In this document: positions 18,901-26,469 of the stretch, one piece after another
Layout: every line of letters starts with the position of its first letter
How positions within the stretch are numbered: position 1 is the stretch's first letter
Source of the DNA: Tumebacillus_A lipolyticus
Lineage (GTDB): Bacteria; Bacillota; Bacilli; Tumebacillales; Tumebacillaceae
Assembly (NCBI RefSeq): GCF_042682745.1
Contig: NZ_JBHUIO010000002.1
Coordinates: 1,240,001 to 1,304,000 of the forward strand
DNA: 64,000 nucleotides
Direction: 5' to 3'
Position numbers and translations under genes: made by a program
The notes under the pieces: model-generated
Told to the model about the DNA's origin: nothing
Database searches by the model: none
The model's input: only the letters and a program-made list of their open reading frames with translations

Positions 18901-20854
18901 GCTCGCCCCCTTTTTCCGCCTCTGGCAGGCCGCTCAGGTCGATCAGAGTCAACCGCTTCCACGCGGCAGGCGCAATCGATTGCATCGGCTGCCCGTCGCG
19001 CTCCAGAAACGTGGTTCGCAGCGCCTCATGCCTGCTGACGATCTGCTCGATGCTTCGCTCAAGGGCGTCCACGTCGAGCAATCCGGTCAGGCGCACCGCA
19101 TACGGCATGTTGTACGCCGTCTTGTCGCTCATGATCTGATCCATCACATACAGCCGCTGTTGCGCAAACGAGAGCGCCAGATCTTCATCGCGCGGCACGG
19201 TGACGATCGGCTGTGCCTGCGATGCGGAAGAGGTGTGCATCAAGTTTTCCACCTGCAGTGCCAGGTCGGCGACCCGCGGCGATTCGAACAGCACGTCGAG
19301 CGGCAGTTGAACGCCGAAGGAGGACCGGATTCTCGACATCGCCTGCGCGCCGAGCAACGAGTGGCCTCCGCGCTCGAAAAAGTCGTCGTGGATTCCGACT
19401 CGCTCGACGCGCAGCAGCTCGGCAAAGATCGCGGCGATCCGCTCCTGCACAGGCGTTTGTGGCGCCGCATATTCGCGAGCTTCTGCCCGCGCTTGGCGCA
19501 GTTCATGCCGCACCAGCCCGACGGGCACCTCTTCTCCCGGCAGCTGTTGCCAGCCGGTGTCTGGCGCTTCTGCGATGCCGTAGAGCAATGTCGTGAAGTG
19601 TCCGGCCATCCGCTCCACCGTCTCCTGCTCATAGAGGTCTGCGCTGTACTCCAACAGGCAGTGGAGTTGCCCGCCCTTTTCGGTCACATCGAGCAGCAGG
19701 TCAAATTTCGCCCGATGGCGCGCAAGCTCCACTTCCTCCGTGACGAGGCCCGGCAGTACCAGCTGTTGACCTGCGTCGCTCTGCAGCGAGAACATCACCT
19801 GAAAGACGGGTGAAACGCTCAGGTCGCGCGTCGGTTGCAGCTCCTCGACCAACCGTTCAAAAGGAAGCTCCTGATTCGCATAGACGGTGAGCGCCGTCCG
19901 TCTTACATCCTGCAAGAGCGCCGCGAAGCTCAGCTCGTCAGGCAGCTGGGTGCGGATCACGACCGAATTGACAAAAAGTCCGACGATCGACTCCACCTCT
20001 TCCAGCGTCCGCCCAGCGACCGGCGTTCCGACCAGCACGTCCCGCTCCCCCGAATAGCGCGCGAGCAACACGTTAAAGGCGGTGAGCAGCATCATGAACA
20101 TCGTCGCGCCTTCTCGCTGAGCCACCTGGCGCAGCGCTGCTGTCAGGTCGACCGGCAGTGCAAACGAAACGGCGCCGCCGCGCCCGCTCGGGTGAGCCGG
20201 ACGCTGATGATCGGTCGGCAACGGCAGATAGAACTTATGTCCATCGAGCGCCTGCTGCCAAAAGGCGAGTTGCTCCTGACATTCCTCCCCTTCCATCCAC
20301 TCCTGCTGATAGGTGGCAAACTCCACATACTGCAACTCCAGCGGTGGCAGCGCCGACTCCTCCCCGCTGGCATACTGCCCATAAAGCGCAGACAGCTCAC
20401 GAGCGATCAACCCGTTCGACCAGCCGTCCGACACGATGTGATGCAAGACGAACAACAGCACATGCTCGTTTGGTTGAAGCTGAAACAAAGTGGCTCGAAA
20501 CGACAGCTCCTGCTCCAAACGAAAGGGTCGCTCACACTCCGCACGAATCAGCTCCGCGACCTGTTGCTCGCGCTCCGTTTGCGGCTGCTGTTGCAAATCA
20601 ACTCTCGAAAGCGACCAGTCCACCTGCTCGCGGACGATCTGCATCGGCCGACCGTCCACCTCCCGAAATGTCGTCCGCAAAGTTTCATGCCTGCGAACGA
20701 TCTCCAGCAATGCACGATCTAATGCATTCGCATCCAATTCTCCCGACATTCGCAGCGCAAACGGCATATGATATGCCGCATTCCCCGGCGTAAGTTGATC
20801 TAAGAACCAAAGCCTGCGCTGAGCATACGACGCGGGAAATGCATATACACTCAT
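15983..20854 (-). CDS. NRPS C-T-C-A-T with an A-less first module
   Basis: 1623 aa, first gene of the operon. C1 (1-430) has HHIVSDG at 138-144 and no leading docking region. It runs directly into a carrier domain (455-535, Ser499 in GGHSLL) without an adenylation domain. C2 (about 555-990, HHIVFDG), A (about 1020-1500, YTSGSTGVPKG) and a second carrier (about 1530-1600, GGDSML) follow. The A-domain pocket read by eye is D-V-Q-F-M-A-Q-V-V-K, nearest to proline-type codes but not identical. The first carrier must be loaded in trans or be silent. The ATG at 20854 is chosen over 20884 because AAAGGG lies 9 bases before it and MSVYAFPASYAQRRLW is a normal C-domain beginning. Confidence 0.93.
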   Translation of the reverse strand: MSVYAFPASYAQRRLWFLDQLTPGNAAYHMPFALRMSGELDANALDRALLEIVRRHETLRTTFREVDGRPMQIVREQVDWSLSRVDLQQQPQTEREQQVAELIRAECERPFRLEQELSFRATLFQLQPNEHVLLFVLHHIVSDGWSNGLIARELSALYGQYASGEESALPPLELQYVEFATYQQEWMEGEECQEQLAFWQQALDGHKFYLPLPTDHQRPAHPSGRGGAVSFALPVDLTAALRQVAQREGATMFMMLLTAFNVLLARYSGERDVLVGTPVAGRTLEEVESIVGLFVNSVVIRTQLPDELSFAALLQDVRRTALTVYANQELPFERLVEELQPTRDLSVSPVFQVMFSLQSDAGQQLVLPGLVTEEVELARHRAKFDLLLDVTEKGGQLHCLLEYSADLYEQETVERMAGHFTTLLYGIAEAPDTGWQQLPGEEVPVGLVRHELRQARAEAREYAAPQTPVQERIAAIFAELLRVERVGIHDDFFERGGHSLLGAQAMSRIRSSFGVQLPLDVLFESPRVADLALQVENLMHTSSASQAQPIVTVPRDEDLALSFAQQRLYVMDQIMSDKTAYNMPYAVRLTGLLDVDALERSIEQIVSRHEALRTTFLERDGQPMQSIAPAAWKRLTLIDLSGLPEAEKGGELKRLVQEEAERPFDLQKGPLMRALLVKRSAVEHVLMLSFHHIVFDGWSAGVFIRELTALYAGGELPSLPVQYADYAAWQREWLTGAVLQEQLDYWKGQLGGELPLLELPTDRPRPPVQTYRGALAHFEMDQALTADLKAFSHQQHASLFMTLISGFAALLHRYSGQEDLCVGTPIAGRNREELEAMIGFFVNTLVLRCDLSGDVNFTELVAQMRQTSLRAYAHQDVPFEMLVKELQPERNVSASPLFQAMFVLQNAHLETVKLPEIVLEPLEQESTTSKFDLLLSMAEAEDRLVGTWEYNTDLFDESTVRQMIGHFQTLLRAAMDEPSLPIGAIDLLSTAERAEAVIGSIGEEQEIRLVQVMVEEQVAKTPERIALMFDQRSLTYREVNEEANRLARYLQTIGAGPDVPIGISMERSPEMIIVLLAILKAGSCYVPLDPQYPRERLERIVQESGLSILVTNMSGREWEASVATVVDVERDHRLWDTVAADNLPLTVTADHLAYVLYTSGSTGVPKGVAMRGGAVVHLIGWQKGDSRAPEGRTLQFTSLNFDVSFQEIFSTLSAGGTLVLLSDAERKNLSLLPSIVRDMRVERMFMPFVVLQHVLEVAVEKGMHLPELQEVMTAGEQLQITPKVRAFFDRHPHCVLYNQYGPTETHVVTSLRLEGNTERWPQLPSLGYPIPGVILLILDAQMRPVPLGVKGELFIGGRTLAVGYLQRDDLTAQRFVDSEYGRLYKTGDLARQLPDGTVEFLGRLDDQVKIRGFRIELGEVESALSSHPDVREAVVTPRDDMPGGRRLAAYVVPQEGATSGAAQWRSFLRDKLPDYMVPSAFMALASLPLMPNGKVDRKSLPSPVTTLESDEGYQAPQNEIERQLVGVWSDLLRIEQVGIHDNFFDLGGDSMLILQLHKRLSEQFPDQEVTVVELFRHPTIHTLATFLAQTTTEQPSFEQVETRVEKQKEMLERRKQMMKGRRS

Positions 20855-21185
20855 CCTAAATCGCCCTTTCAATATTGGTATCATTAAGAGTTACGAATTT
20901 ATCTGTTAATTATATTCGTTCTTAGGCCTGATAACCCTTGTAAAGAGAGCATAAAAAAACAACTTACTTTGCTCGAACAACAACTTCTCACTTTTAAGCC
21001 GGAATTGTAACGCTCAGGCTAGACCGCGACTTATTTTTACTAAATAAACATATATTCATTGATGATAAGGACATTCTACCTATTACAATTTCATTTGTAT
21101 TCACTTACTATATGACTGATTAGAGGAATACCGCCTTTATCCATCTAATATATGGAAATGTGAAAGCAGAAAAGGAGAGATAACG
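20855..21185. promoter_or_regulatory. Divergent promoter region between the NRPS-PKS operon and the C39-like peptidase gene
   Basis: 331 AT-rich bases without a gene. On the minus strand a TATAAT lies at about 20907-20912, some 55 bases before the NRPS start, without a clear -35 partner. On the plus side, AAAAGGAGAGATAACG precedes the peptidase ATG. No convincing operator, riboswitch or terminator was seen. Confidence 0.5.
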
Positions 21186-22280
21186 ATGCGGCACAAGCGA
21201 TATGCCTATCTGACCCTTGCCTTGGCAGCAGTCTTCACCTGTCTGCCCAGCACGGCAGCCGAGGCGGCATCCAAGCGGATCTGGGGAGTTCCCGTCTATG
21301 GGCAATACCCAGAGCTTCCTGCAGGATGCGAAGCAACAGCTGTTGCGATGATCATGAATTGGGCGGGTTCTAACGTCTCCAAGTCGACCGTCGCGGCCGC
21401 CATCCCGCGCCAACCGATGATGTGGCGCACCGATAGCTGGCTCTACGGGGGCGATCCGCATGTCGGGTTTGTCGGCGATCCGTTCGTCAAGGAGGGAAGC
21501 TTTGGCGTTTTCGCCGAACCGATGGTTCAGGTTGTCGACCGCTACCTGCCCGGCCGCGGCGTCGATCTGAGCGGCAAGACGTTCGATGAGCTGTTGCGCG
21601 TCGTCGACAGCAACCAACCGGTGGCCGCTTGGGTGACCAACTATCTGACCGAGCCGACGATCAACGCCAATTGGCGCACCCGCTATGGCCGATCGATCAC
21701 CTGGCGCTCGCCTGAGCATGTGATGACGATCGTCGGATACAACGACAAGGAGATCATCGTCAACGACCCGGCCAACGGCACCGTTCGCACCTACGCGCGC
21801 GATCGCTTCCGCTACATCTGGGAGACGATGGGACGACATGCGCTGACCATCGCGCATCAGCCACAGCCCAAATTTACCGTCTATCAATATAGCCGGGCGC
21901 TGCAAGAGTTCCCCACCTATGAACAGGGCGTCGCCTATGCAAAAAAGTGGGATCATTCAAAAGTGGTCGAAAAAAGCACGGGGGATACGAAATGGGATAA
22001 CTATCCGACCCGCGTTTTCCAATACAGCACCTATTTGAACGACTTTGCCTCTCAGACGGGCGCGATCGGCTATGCGAAAGGATGGGATCACGCAAAGGTG
22101 GTGGACGTCTCCACCGGCAAGGTGATCTGGAACAACTGGCCGCTCCACGTCTATCAGGGGAGCCGATTGATCAAAACATACCCGTGGTACGAGACGGACG
22201 CGGCGATCTCCTATGGCAAGCTGTACGCCAATTCCCGTGTCGTCGACAGCTGCACGCTCAACGTGCTGTGGAAGCTTTAG
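21186..22280 (+). CDS. Secreted C39-like (papain-fold) peptidase with three C-terminal repeats
   Basis: 364 aa with a signal peptide (MRHKRYAYLTLALAAVFTCL, cleavage near AEAAS). The catalytic domain (about 30-225) has the Cys in PAGCEATA, the His in SPEHVMTIVGY and an Asp in VNDPANG, the triad arrangement of the C39_2 / BtrH-like group. These are extracellular cysteine peptidases of uncertain substrate. Residues about 230-364 form three related units of about 45 residues, each with an aromatic V(Y/F)Q start, a (S/G)YAKxWDHxKVV-like centre and a W-rich end; such units may bind the wall. It is monocistronic, divergent from the NRPS-PKS operon. Confidence 0.85.
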   Translation: MRHKRYAYLTLALAAVFTCLPSTAAEAASKRIWGVPVYGQYPELPAGCEATAVAMIMNWAGSNVSKSTVAAAIPRQPMMWRTDSWLYGGDPHVGFVGDPFVKEGSFGVFAEPMVQVVDRYLPGRGVDLSGKTFDELLRVVDSNQPVAAWVTNYLTEPTINANWRTRYGRSITWRSPEHVMTIVGYNDKEIIVNDPANGTVRTYARDRFRYIWETMGRHALTIAHQPQPKFTVYQYSRALQEFPTYEQGVAYAKKWDHSKVVEKSTGDTKWDNYPTRVFQYSTYLNDFASQTGAIGYAKGWDHAKVVDVSTGKVIWNNWPLHVYQGSRLIKTYPWYETDAAISYGKLYANSRVVDSCTLNVLWKL

Positions 22281-22335
22281 GGCGACCGCGCTGCCACAAT
22301 CATCCGAAATTCGTGTCACGGCGAAAGTTCTGCGC

Positions 22336-22341
22336 TATAAT
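22336..22341 (+). promoter_or_regulatory. -10 element upstream of murG
   Basis: A perfect TATAAT lies 37 bases before the murG ATG. A weak -35 (GTGTCA) sits 17 bases upstream. Confidence 0.5.
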
Positions 22342-22377
22342 GGCTCATACATACATCTAGTTTGAGGTGAAAGAGTC

Positions 22378-23445
22378 ATGAAAAAGCTCGTCTTGACTGG
22401 CGGAGGATCGGCCGGGCACGTCACGGGGAACCTTGCGCTGCTGTCGACCTTGAAGCAAGCCGGTTGGGAAATCGAATACATCGGATCAAAAGATGGCATC
22501 GAAAGCACGATCATCGCCGAGACCGGCCTGCCCTATCACAGCATCGCCGTCGGCAAACTGCGCCGCTACTTCGATCTGAAAAACTTCAAAGACCCGTTTC
22601 GCGTCCTGCAAGGCACTTTTCAAGCGTTTCGTCTGCTGCGCAAAATCAAGCCCAAGGCCGTTTTTTCCAAAGGGGGCTTCGTCGCCGTCCCCGTGGTGAT
22701 CGCCGCCTGGATCAATCGGATTCCGGTGGTCATCCACGAGTCTGACTTGACCCCTGGCTTGGCAAACAAGCTCTCCGTTCCGTTTGCGAACAAAGTGTGC
22801 GTCACCTTCCCGGAGACGGTGCAACATCTCGACCGGCAAAAGGCGAACCACACAGGCTCGCCGATTCGCAGCGAGATCTTGCGGGGCTCAGCGGAGGCAG
22901 GCCGCGCATTTTGCGGCTTCACCACCGACAAGCCGATCATCCTCGCGATGGGCGGCTCGCTCGGATCGGTCGCGATCAACAACGCGCTGCGCCAAAACTT
23001 GGACGCCCTGCTGCAACAGTTTCAGATCGTCCATCTCTGCGGCAAAGACAACCTCGACCCGCGATTGGAAGGCTTGTCCGGCTACCGGCAGTTCGAGTAT
23101 GTCAGCCATGAGCTGCCCGACCTGTTTGCGATGACCGACCTGTTCATCTCCCGCGCTGGATCGAACGCGATCTTCGAGTTTCTGGCGCTGAAGAAGCCCA
23201 ACTTGCTCATCCCGCTCACCAGAGCGCAGAGCCGCGGCGATCAGATTTTGAACGCCCGCTCTTTCGAAAAGCAGGGGTACAGCCACGTGCTCTTCGAAGA
23301 GGATCTCACGTCCGCATCGCTGCTGGCGGCGGTGCGCGAAACTCACGACAACAGAGAGCGCTACATCGCCGCGATGGAGCAGAGCACGAGCGGTCACGCG
23401 GTCGAGCAGATCGTCAGCCTGATTCAACAGGTCGCCAAAAAATAG
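22378..23445 (+). CDS. murG: MurG-type undecaprenyl-PP-MurNAc-pentapeptide GlcNAc transferase
   Basis: 355 aa, GT-B fold. MurG converts lipid I to lipid II on the inner face of the membrane by adding GlcNAc from UDP-GlcNAc. Visible signatures are the N-terminal LTGGGSAGHVTGNLALL, PKAVFSKGGFVAVPVVIAA, HESDLTPGLAN, and the C-terminal ISRAGSNAIFEFLALKKPNLLIPL, which binds the UDP-sugar. It lies outside any division/cell-wall cluster, with its own promoter and terminator, and is therefore perhaps a second MurG copy, as some Bacilli carry; that cannot be checked here. Shine-Dalgarno GAGGTGAAAG precedes the ATG. Confidence 0.9.
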   Translation: MKKLVLTGGGSAGHVTGNLALLSTLKQAGWEIEYIGSKDGIESTIIAETGLPYHSIAVGKLRRYFDLKNFKDPFRVLQGTFQAFRLLRKIKPKAVFSKGGFVAVPVVIAAWINRIPVVIHESDLTPGLANKLSVPFANKVCVTFPETVQHLDRQKANHTGSPIRSEILRGSAEAGRAFCGFTTDKPIILAMGGSLGSVAINNALRQNLDALLQQFQIVHLCGKDNLDPRLEGLSGYRQFEYVSHELPDLFAMTDLFISRAGSNAIFEFLALKKPNLLIPLTRAQSRGDQILNARSFEKQGYSHVLFEEDLTSASLLAAVRETHDNRERYIAAMEQSTSGHAVEQIVSLIQQVAKK

Positions 23446-23458
23446 GCCGCAAAAATAA

Positions 23459-23500
23459 AAGAGAGTGCCAAACGCATGCGCGTCGGTGCTCTCTTCTTTT
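23459..23500 (+). terminator. Terminator of murG
   Basis: AAGAGAGTGCC pairs with GGTGCTCTCTT (one mismatch) over a 15-base loop and is followed by CTTTT. Confidence 0.7.
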
Positions 23501-23631
23501 GCGCTTGCGGATCGCAGCGGTGCTCACCGTCGCACAGAGGCGGCTTCACTTTTGGTGCCAATTGGCTCTTTTCAACTTTCTGTCGATTGATTATAAAGAG
23601 AGGAGAAGAGTTTGTAGAACGGAGGAACGGG

Positions 23632-25044
23632 ATGACTATGCGGCGCAAAACACTGTATCACACCGTCACGCAACAGCTGCGCTACCAGATCTTGAGCGGA
23701 GAGTGGCCGATCGGCAGCAAGCTGCCTCCCGAGCGCAGATTGGCGGAGGAGTGGGGCGTCTCGCGCAACACGATCGTCCACGCCTATGCCGACTTGGAGG
23801 CCGAAGGGTTGATCTTTTCCAAAGTTGGCAGCGGTCGCTATGTACAGCCTTTGCCGCCGCCGTCCGCCCTGCAGCCGCTCGATTGGAAAGACCAGCTGCA
23901 CGGGGGAGCCAACCTCACCTTGCCCTGCTTGATGACAGAGTTGCACTCTCTGGTCGGCGCTCGATCGGCGATCAACTTCGCATTTGGCGAGGGCGGCAAT
24001 CACACCTGTCTGAAGAGCGAGTTCGCCAAAGGGATCGATCCGCAAAAAATTCTCGAAACTTCAGAAGCGGACTACCTGTTCCCCGTGCAAGGTCATCTTG
24101 AGCTGCGCCAGTGGATCACCGAATGGATGGGCTGTCAACAGATCACCTCGCCCTCGCAGGTGATGATCACCAGCGGATCGCAGGAAGCTCTGCAGATGAC
24201 CACGGCGATCCTCGCCCAGCCGGGCGACTCGATCGCCGTCGAGATGCCGACCTACTTCGGCGCGTTGCATCTGTTTCAATCGCTCGGCCTGCACCTGATC
24301 CCGATCCCGGTCGATCAGGAGGGGATGCGCGTCGACGTGCTGGAAGGCATCCTCTCCCGCTCCCGTCCGCGCTTTATCTACACGGTGCCCACCTTTCACA
24401 ACCCGACTGGCACCACGCTCTCTGAAGCGCGCCGCAGTCAGCTGCTCGCGCTCAGCGACAAGCACGGCATTCCGATCGTCGAAGATGATGCGTATCGCCA
24501 CCTGCACTTCGATCAGGAGCCGCCGCCACCGCTGAAGGCGCTTGATCGCGGGGGAAATGTCATCTACATCAACACGTTCTCCAAAGTGCTGTTCCCCGGC
24601 CTCCGCCTCGGTTTTGTGGCGGCCAACCGCCCGTTTATGGAGCGGCTGATGCGCTACAAGGAGCTGTCGATCTCCACCAACACGTTCGTGCAGCACGCCC
24701 TGTGGTCCTATCTGCAAAAAGGATCGTTCGAAGCGCATCTCGATCGGGCGCGCAAGGTATACCAACGCCAAGCGACCGTGATGGAAAAGCACCTGCGCAA
24801 CTTGCTGCCTAAAGGCATCTCCTACGCGATGCCCACCGGCGGCTTCTACTTTTGGGTCTCCCTGCCGGAGCAGGTCAGCCCCCAAGAGCTGCTCGGTCGC
24901 GCGATCATGCAAAACGTCGTCTTCGCGACGGGCGACATGTTTCTCTCCCGTCAGACCGAACAGCCGTACATCAGGCTCTGCTACAGCCATGAGACCGAGT
25001 CGGGAATTGAAAAGGGGATGCAGATCCTCTCCTCCCTGCTCTAA
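23632..25044 (+). CDS. MocR/PdxR-type GntR regulator with aminotransferase domain
   Basis: 470 aa. The N-terminal winged helix-turn-helix (about 1-75) shows QQLRYQILSGEW, GSKLPPERRLAEEWGVSRNTI and ADLEAEGLIFSKVGSGRYV, the GntR signature. Residues about 110-470 are a fold-type I aminotransferase domain with YTVPTFHNPTG and the PLP-lysine region NTFSKVLFPGLRLGF. MocR proteins sense PLP or amino-acid/amine metabolites and usually control neighbouring genes; here the convergent Asp/Glu racemase is the nearest metabolic gene, but no operator was identified. ATG at 23632 is preferred because GGAGG sits 6 bases upstream; the frame is open further upstream into the murG terminator. Confidence 0.9.
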   Translation: MTMRRKTLYHTVTQQLRYQILSGEWPIGSKLPPERRLAEEWGVSRNTIVHAYADLEAEGLIFSKVGSGRYVQPLPPPSALQPLDWKDQLHGGANLTLPCLMTELHSLVGARSAINFAFGEGGNHTCLKSEFAKGIDPQKILETSEADYLFPVQGHLELRQWITEWMGCQQITSPSQVMITSGSQEALQMTTAILAQPGDSIAVEMPTYFGALHLFQSLGLHLIPIPVDQEGMRVDVLEGILSRSRPRFIYTVPTFHNPTGTTLSEARRSQLLALSDKHGIPIVEDDAYRHLHFDQEPPPPLKALDRGGNVIYINTFSKVLFPGLRLGFVAANRPFMERLMRYKELSISTNTFVQHALWSYLQKGSFEAHLDRARKVYQRQATVMEKHLRNLLPKGISYAMPTGGFYFWVSLPEQVSPQELLGRAIMQNVVFATGDMFLSRQTEQPYIRLCYSHETESGIEKGMQILSSLL

Positions 25045-25049
25045 CCAAG

Positions 25050-25084
25050 AAGGACCGATGCTCCGCTGAGCATCGGTCCTTTTC
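25050..25084. terminator. Bidirectional terminator between MocR-type and racemase genes
   Basis: A 14-base stem AAGGACCGATGCTC/GAGCATCGGTCCTT with a 4-base loop is followed by TTT. It can serve both convergent genes. Confidence 0.85.
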
Positions 25085-25089
25085 TGCGA

Positions 25090-25785
25090 TCAGGAGATCA
25101 GTGCCATCTCGACCGCTTTTTTTGCATGCAAGTAGGTGGTATCGAACAGCGGTACGGATGCATCTTCCGCCCGCACCAGCAGCGGAATCTCGGTGCAGCC
25201 CAAGATGATGCCTTCCGCCCCCTGCTGCTCGGCCAACTGCGACATGATCTGGCGGTAGCGATCGCGAGACCCTTCGGTGAACACCCCTTGGCACAGCTCG
25301 TCAAAGATGATGTTGTGCACGCACTGCCGCTCTTCCACGCTCGGCACGATCACGTCCACACCGTGTTTGTTCAGGCGCTCGCGATAAAAGTCCTGCTCCA
25401 TCGTGTAGAGCGTGCCGAGCAGCGCCGCTTTTCGCACACCTTTTTCCTGCATCGCCTCTGCTGTCACATCGGCGATGTGCACGAGCGGAATGTTGATCCC
25501 CGCCTCGATCTCCGGTGCGAGCGTGTGCATCGTGTTGGTGCAGATCAACAGCAGCTCGGCGCCGCTAGCTTCCATTTTCCGAGCCGCATCGAGCAGGATG
25601 GCGGTCGCCTTGTCCCATTCGCCCGCCTTCTGACAGGCTACGATCTCATCAAAGTTAAAGCTGTGCATGATCACTTTTGCCGAGTGCAAGCCACCCAGCT
25701 TCTCACGCACCAGCTGGTTGAGCAACTGGTAATATACGGCGGTCGATTCCCAGCTCATGCCGCCAAGCAATCCGATCGTCTTCAT
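25090..25785 (-). CDS. Aspartate/glutamate racemase family protein
   Basis: 231 aa. The cofactor-independent racemase fold shows the N-terminal MKTIGLLGGMSWESTAVYYQ and the two catalytic cysteines in LLICTNTMH and IILGCTEIPLL, spaced as in aspartate racemases. It would interconvert L- and D-aspartate (or glutamate) for cell wall or secondary metabolites; the NRPS systems nearby contain no dedicated supply genes, so a link is only possible. Start at 25785 follows GGGGGATCAAG; the frame is open to 25854. Confidence 0.88.
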   Translation of the reverse strand: MKTIGLLGGMSWESTAVYYQLLNQLVREKLGGLHSAKVIMHSFNFDEIVACQKAGEWDKATAILLDAARKMEASGAELLLICTNTMHTLAPEIEAGINIPLVHIADVTAEAMQEKGVRKAALLGTLYTMEQDFYRERLNKHGVDVIVPSVEERQCVHNIIFDELCQGVFTEGSRDRYRQIMSQLAEQQGAEGIILGCTEIPLLVRAEDASVPLFDTTYLHAKKAVEMALIS

Positions 25786-25983
25786 CTTGATCCCCCATCT
25801 CTCTATGATCATGCTCTCATCATACGGAGTGGGCGAGCGATTCAAAAGAGCCAATTGGCCGCTTGGACAAAGCCACCTTCAAGATCGCTTCATTTTTTTC
25901 GCAACATTTTAAAGATTTTGCTAGAAAAACCCAGATCATGCCCTTATACTGGAGAAAGCGAATCTGAAGAGGAGGGATGACCG

Positions 25984-26061
25984 ATGCGAAAGGAACGTCC
26001 GGCTGAGAAAGGGTCAATTTTGCATCAAACACATCTACGTTGGAGGAGGTTTCATGAATGA
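25984..26061 (+). CDS. Possible 25-aa leader ORF coupled to the NTF2-like gene
   Basis: ATG after GAGGAGGGATGACCG opens a 25-codon frame (MRKERPAEKGSILHQ at the N-terminus, then a basic stretch LRWRR). Its TGA overlaps the ATG of the next gene (ATGA), the usual arrangement of translational coupling. A -10-like TATACT lies about 30 bases upstream. The peptide resembles nothing I know; it may serve only to deliver ribosomes. Confidence 0.4.
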   Translation: MRKERPAEKGSILHQTHLRWRRFHE

Positions 26062-26426
26062 CATTTCATGAAGCATTGCAAACCCATTTGAAAGCGCTGA
26101 CCGAGAAAGATCTGACAAACTTTTTGCCCACCGTGCATGAGGAGAACCTCTCGCTGATCCTGCCGACAGGATCCTATCTGAACAACCGCCAAGAGTTCGA
26201 ATCGTTTCATCAGGGCTGGTTTTCCGATCCCGATTGGTCGATGCACTATGAAGTGGTCAAGACGGTCGTCACAGCTGAGATGGGACTGGCATTGCTGAAC
26301 GTGCTGTACAACGATCTCGACCCGCAGGGTCAACCTTACGAGAAGCGTTACTACCTCACGCTCGTCTTTCAGAAACAGGGCGAGGACTGGCTGCTCGTCC
26401 ACGACCAGAACACATTTCAAAACTGA
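26058..26426 (+). CDS. NTF2-like / SnoaL-like fold protein
   Basis: 122 aa, one compact domain with the cone-shaped NTF2-like pattern: helical start FHEALQTHLKALTEKDLTNFLPTV, then LSLILPTGSYLNNRQEFESFHQGWF, and a closing KRYYLTLVFQKQGEDWLLVHDQNT strand pair. Relatives (YybH/DUF4440-type) include enzymes and ligand-binding proteins; no catalytic residues can be assigned. GGAGGAGG precedes the ATG and a strong terminator follows 3 bases after the stop. Confidence 0.8.
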   Translation: MTFHEALQTHLKALTEKDLTNFLPTVHEENLSLILPTGSYLNNRQEFESFHQGWFSDPDWSMHYEVVKTVVTAEMGLALLNVLYNDLDPQGQPYEKRYYLTLVFQKQGEDWLLVHDQNTFQN

Positions 26427-26429
26427 TCG

Positions 26430-26469
26430 GATAAAAAGGCTCTCCCAGAGATGGGAGAGCCTTTTTATC
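26430..26469. terminator. Bidirectional terminator between NTF2-like and ABC genes
   Basis: An 18-base stem with A6/T6 ends (GATAAAAAGGCTCTCCCA and complement) and a 4-base loop. The ABC ATPase stop codon lies inside its arm. Confidence 0.9.
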
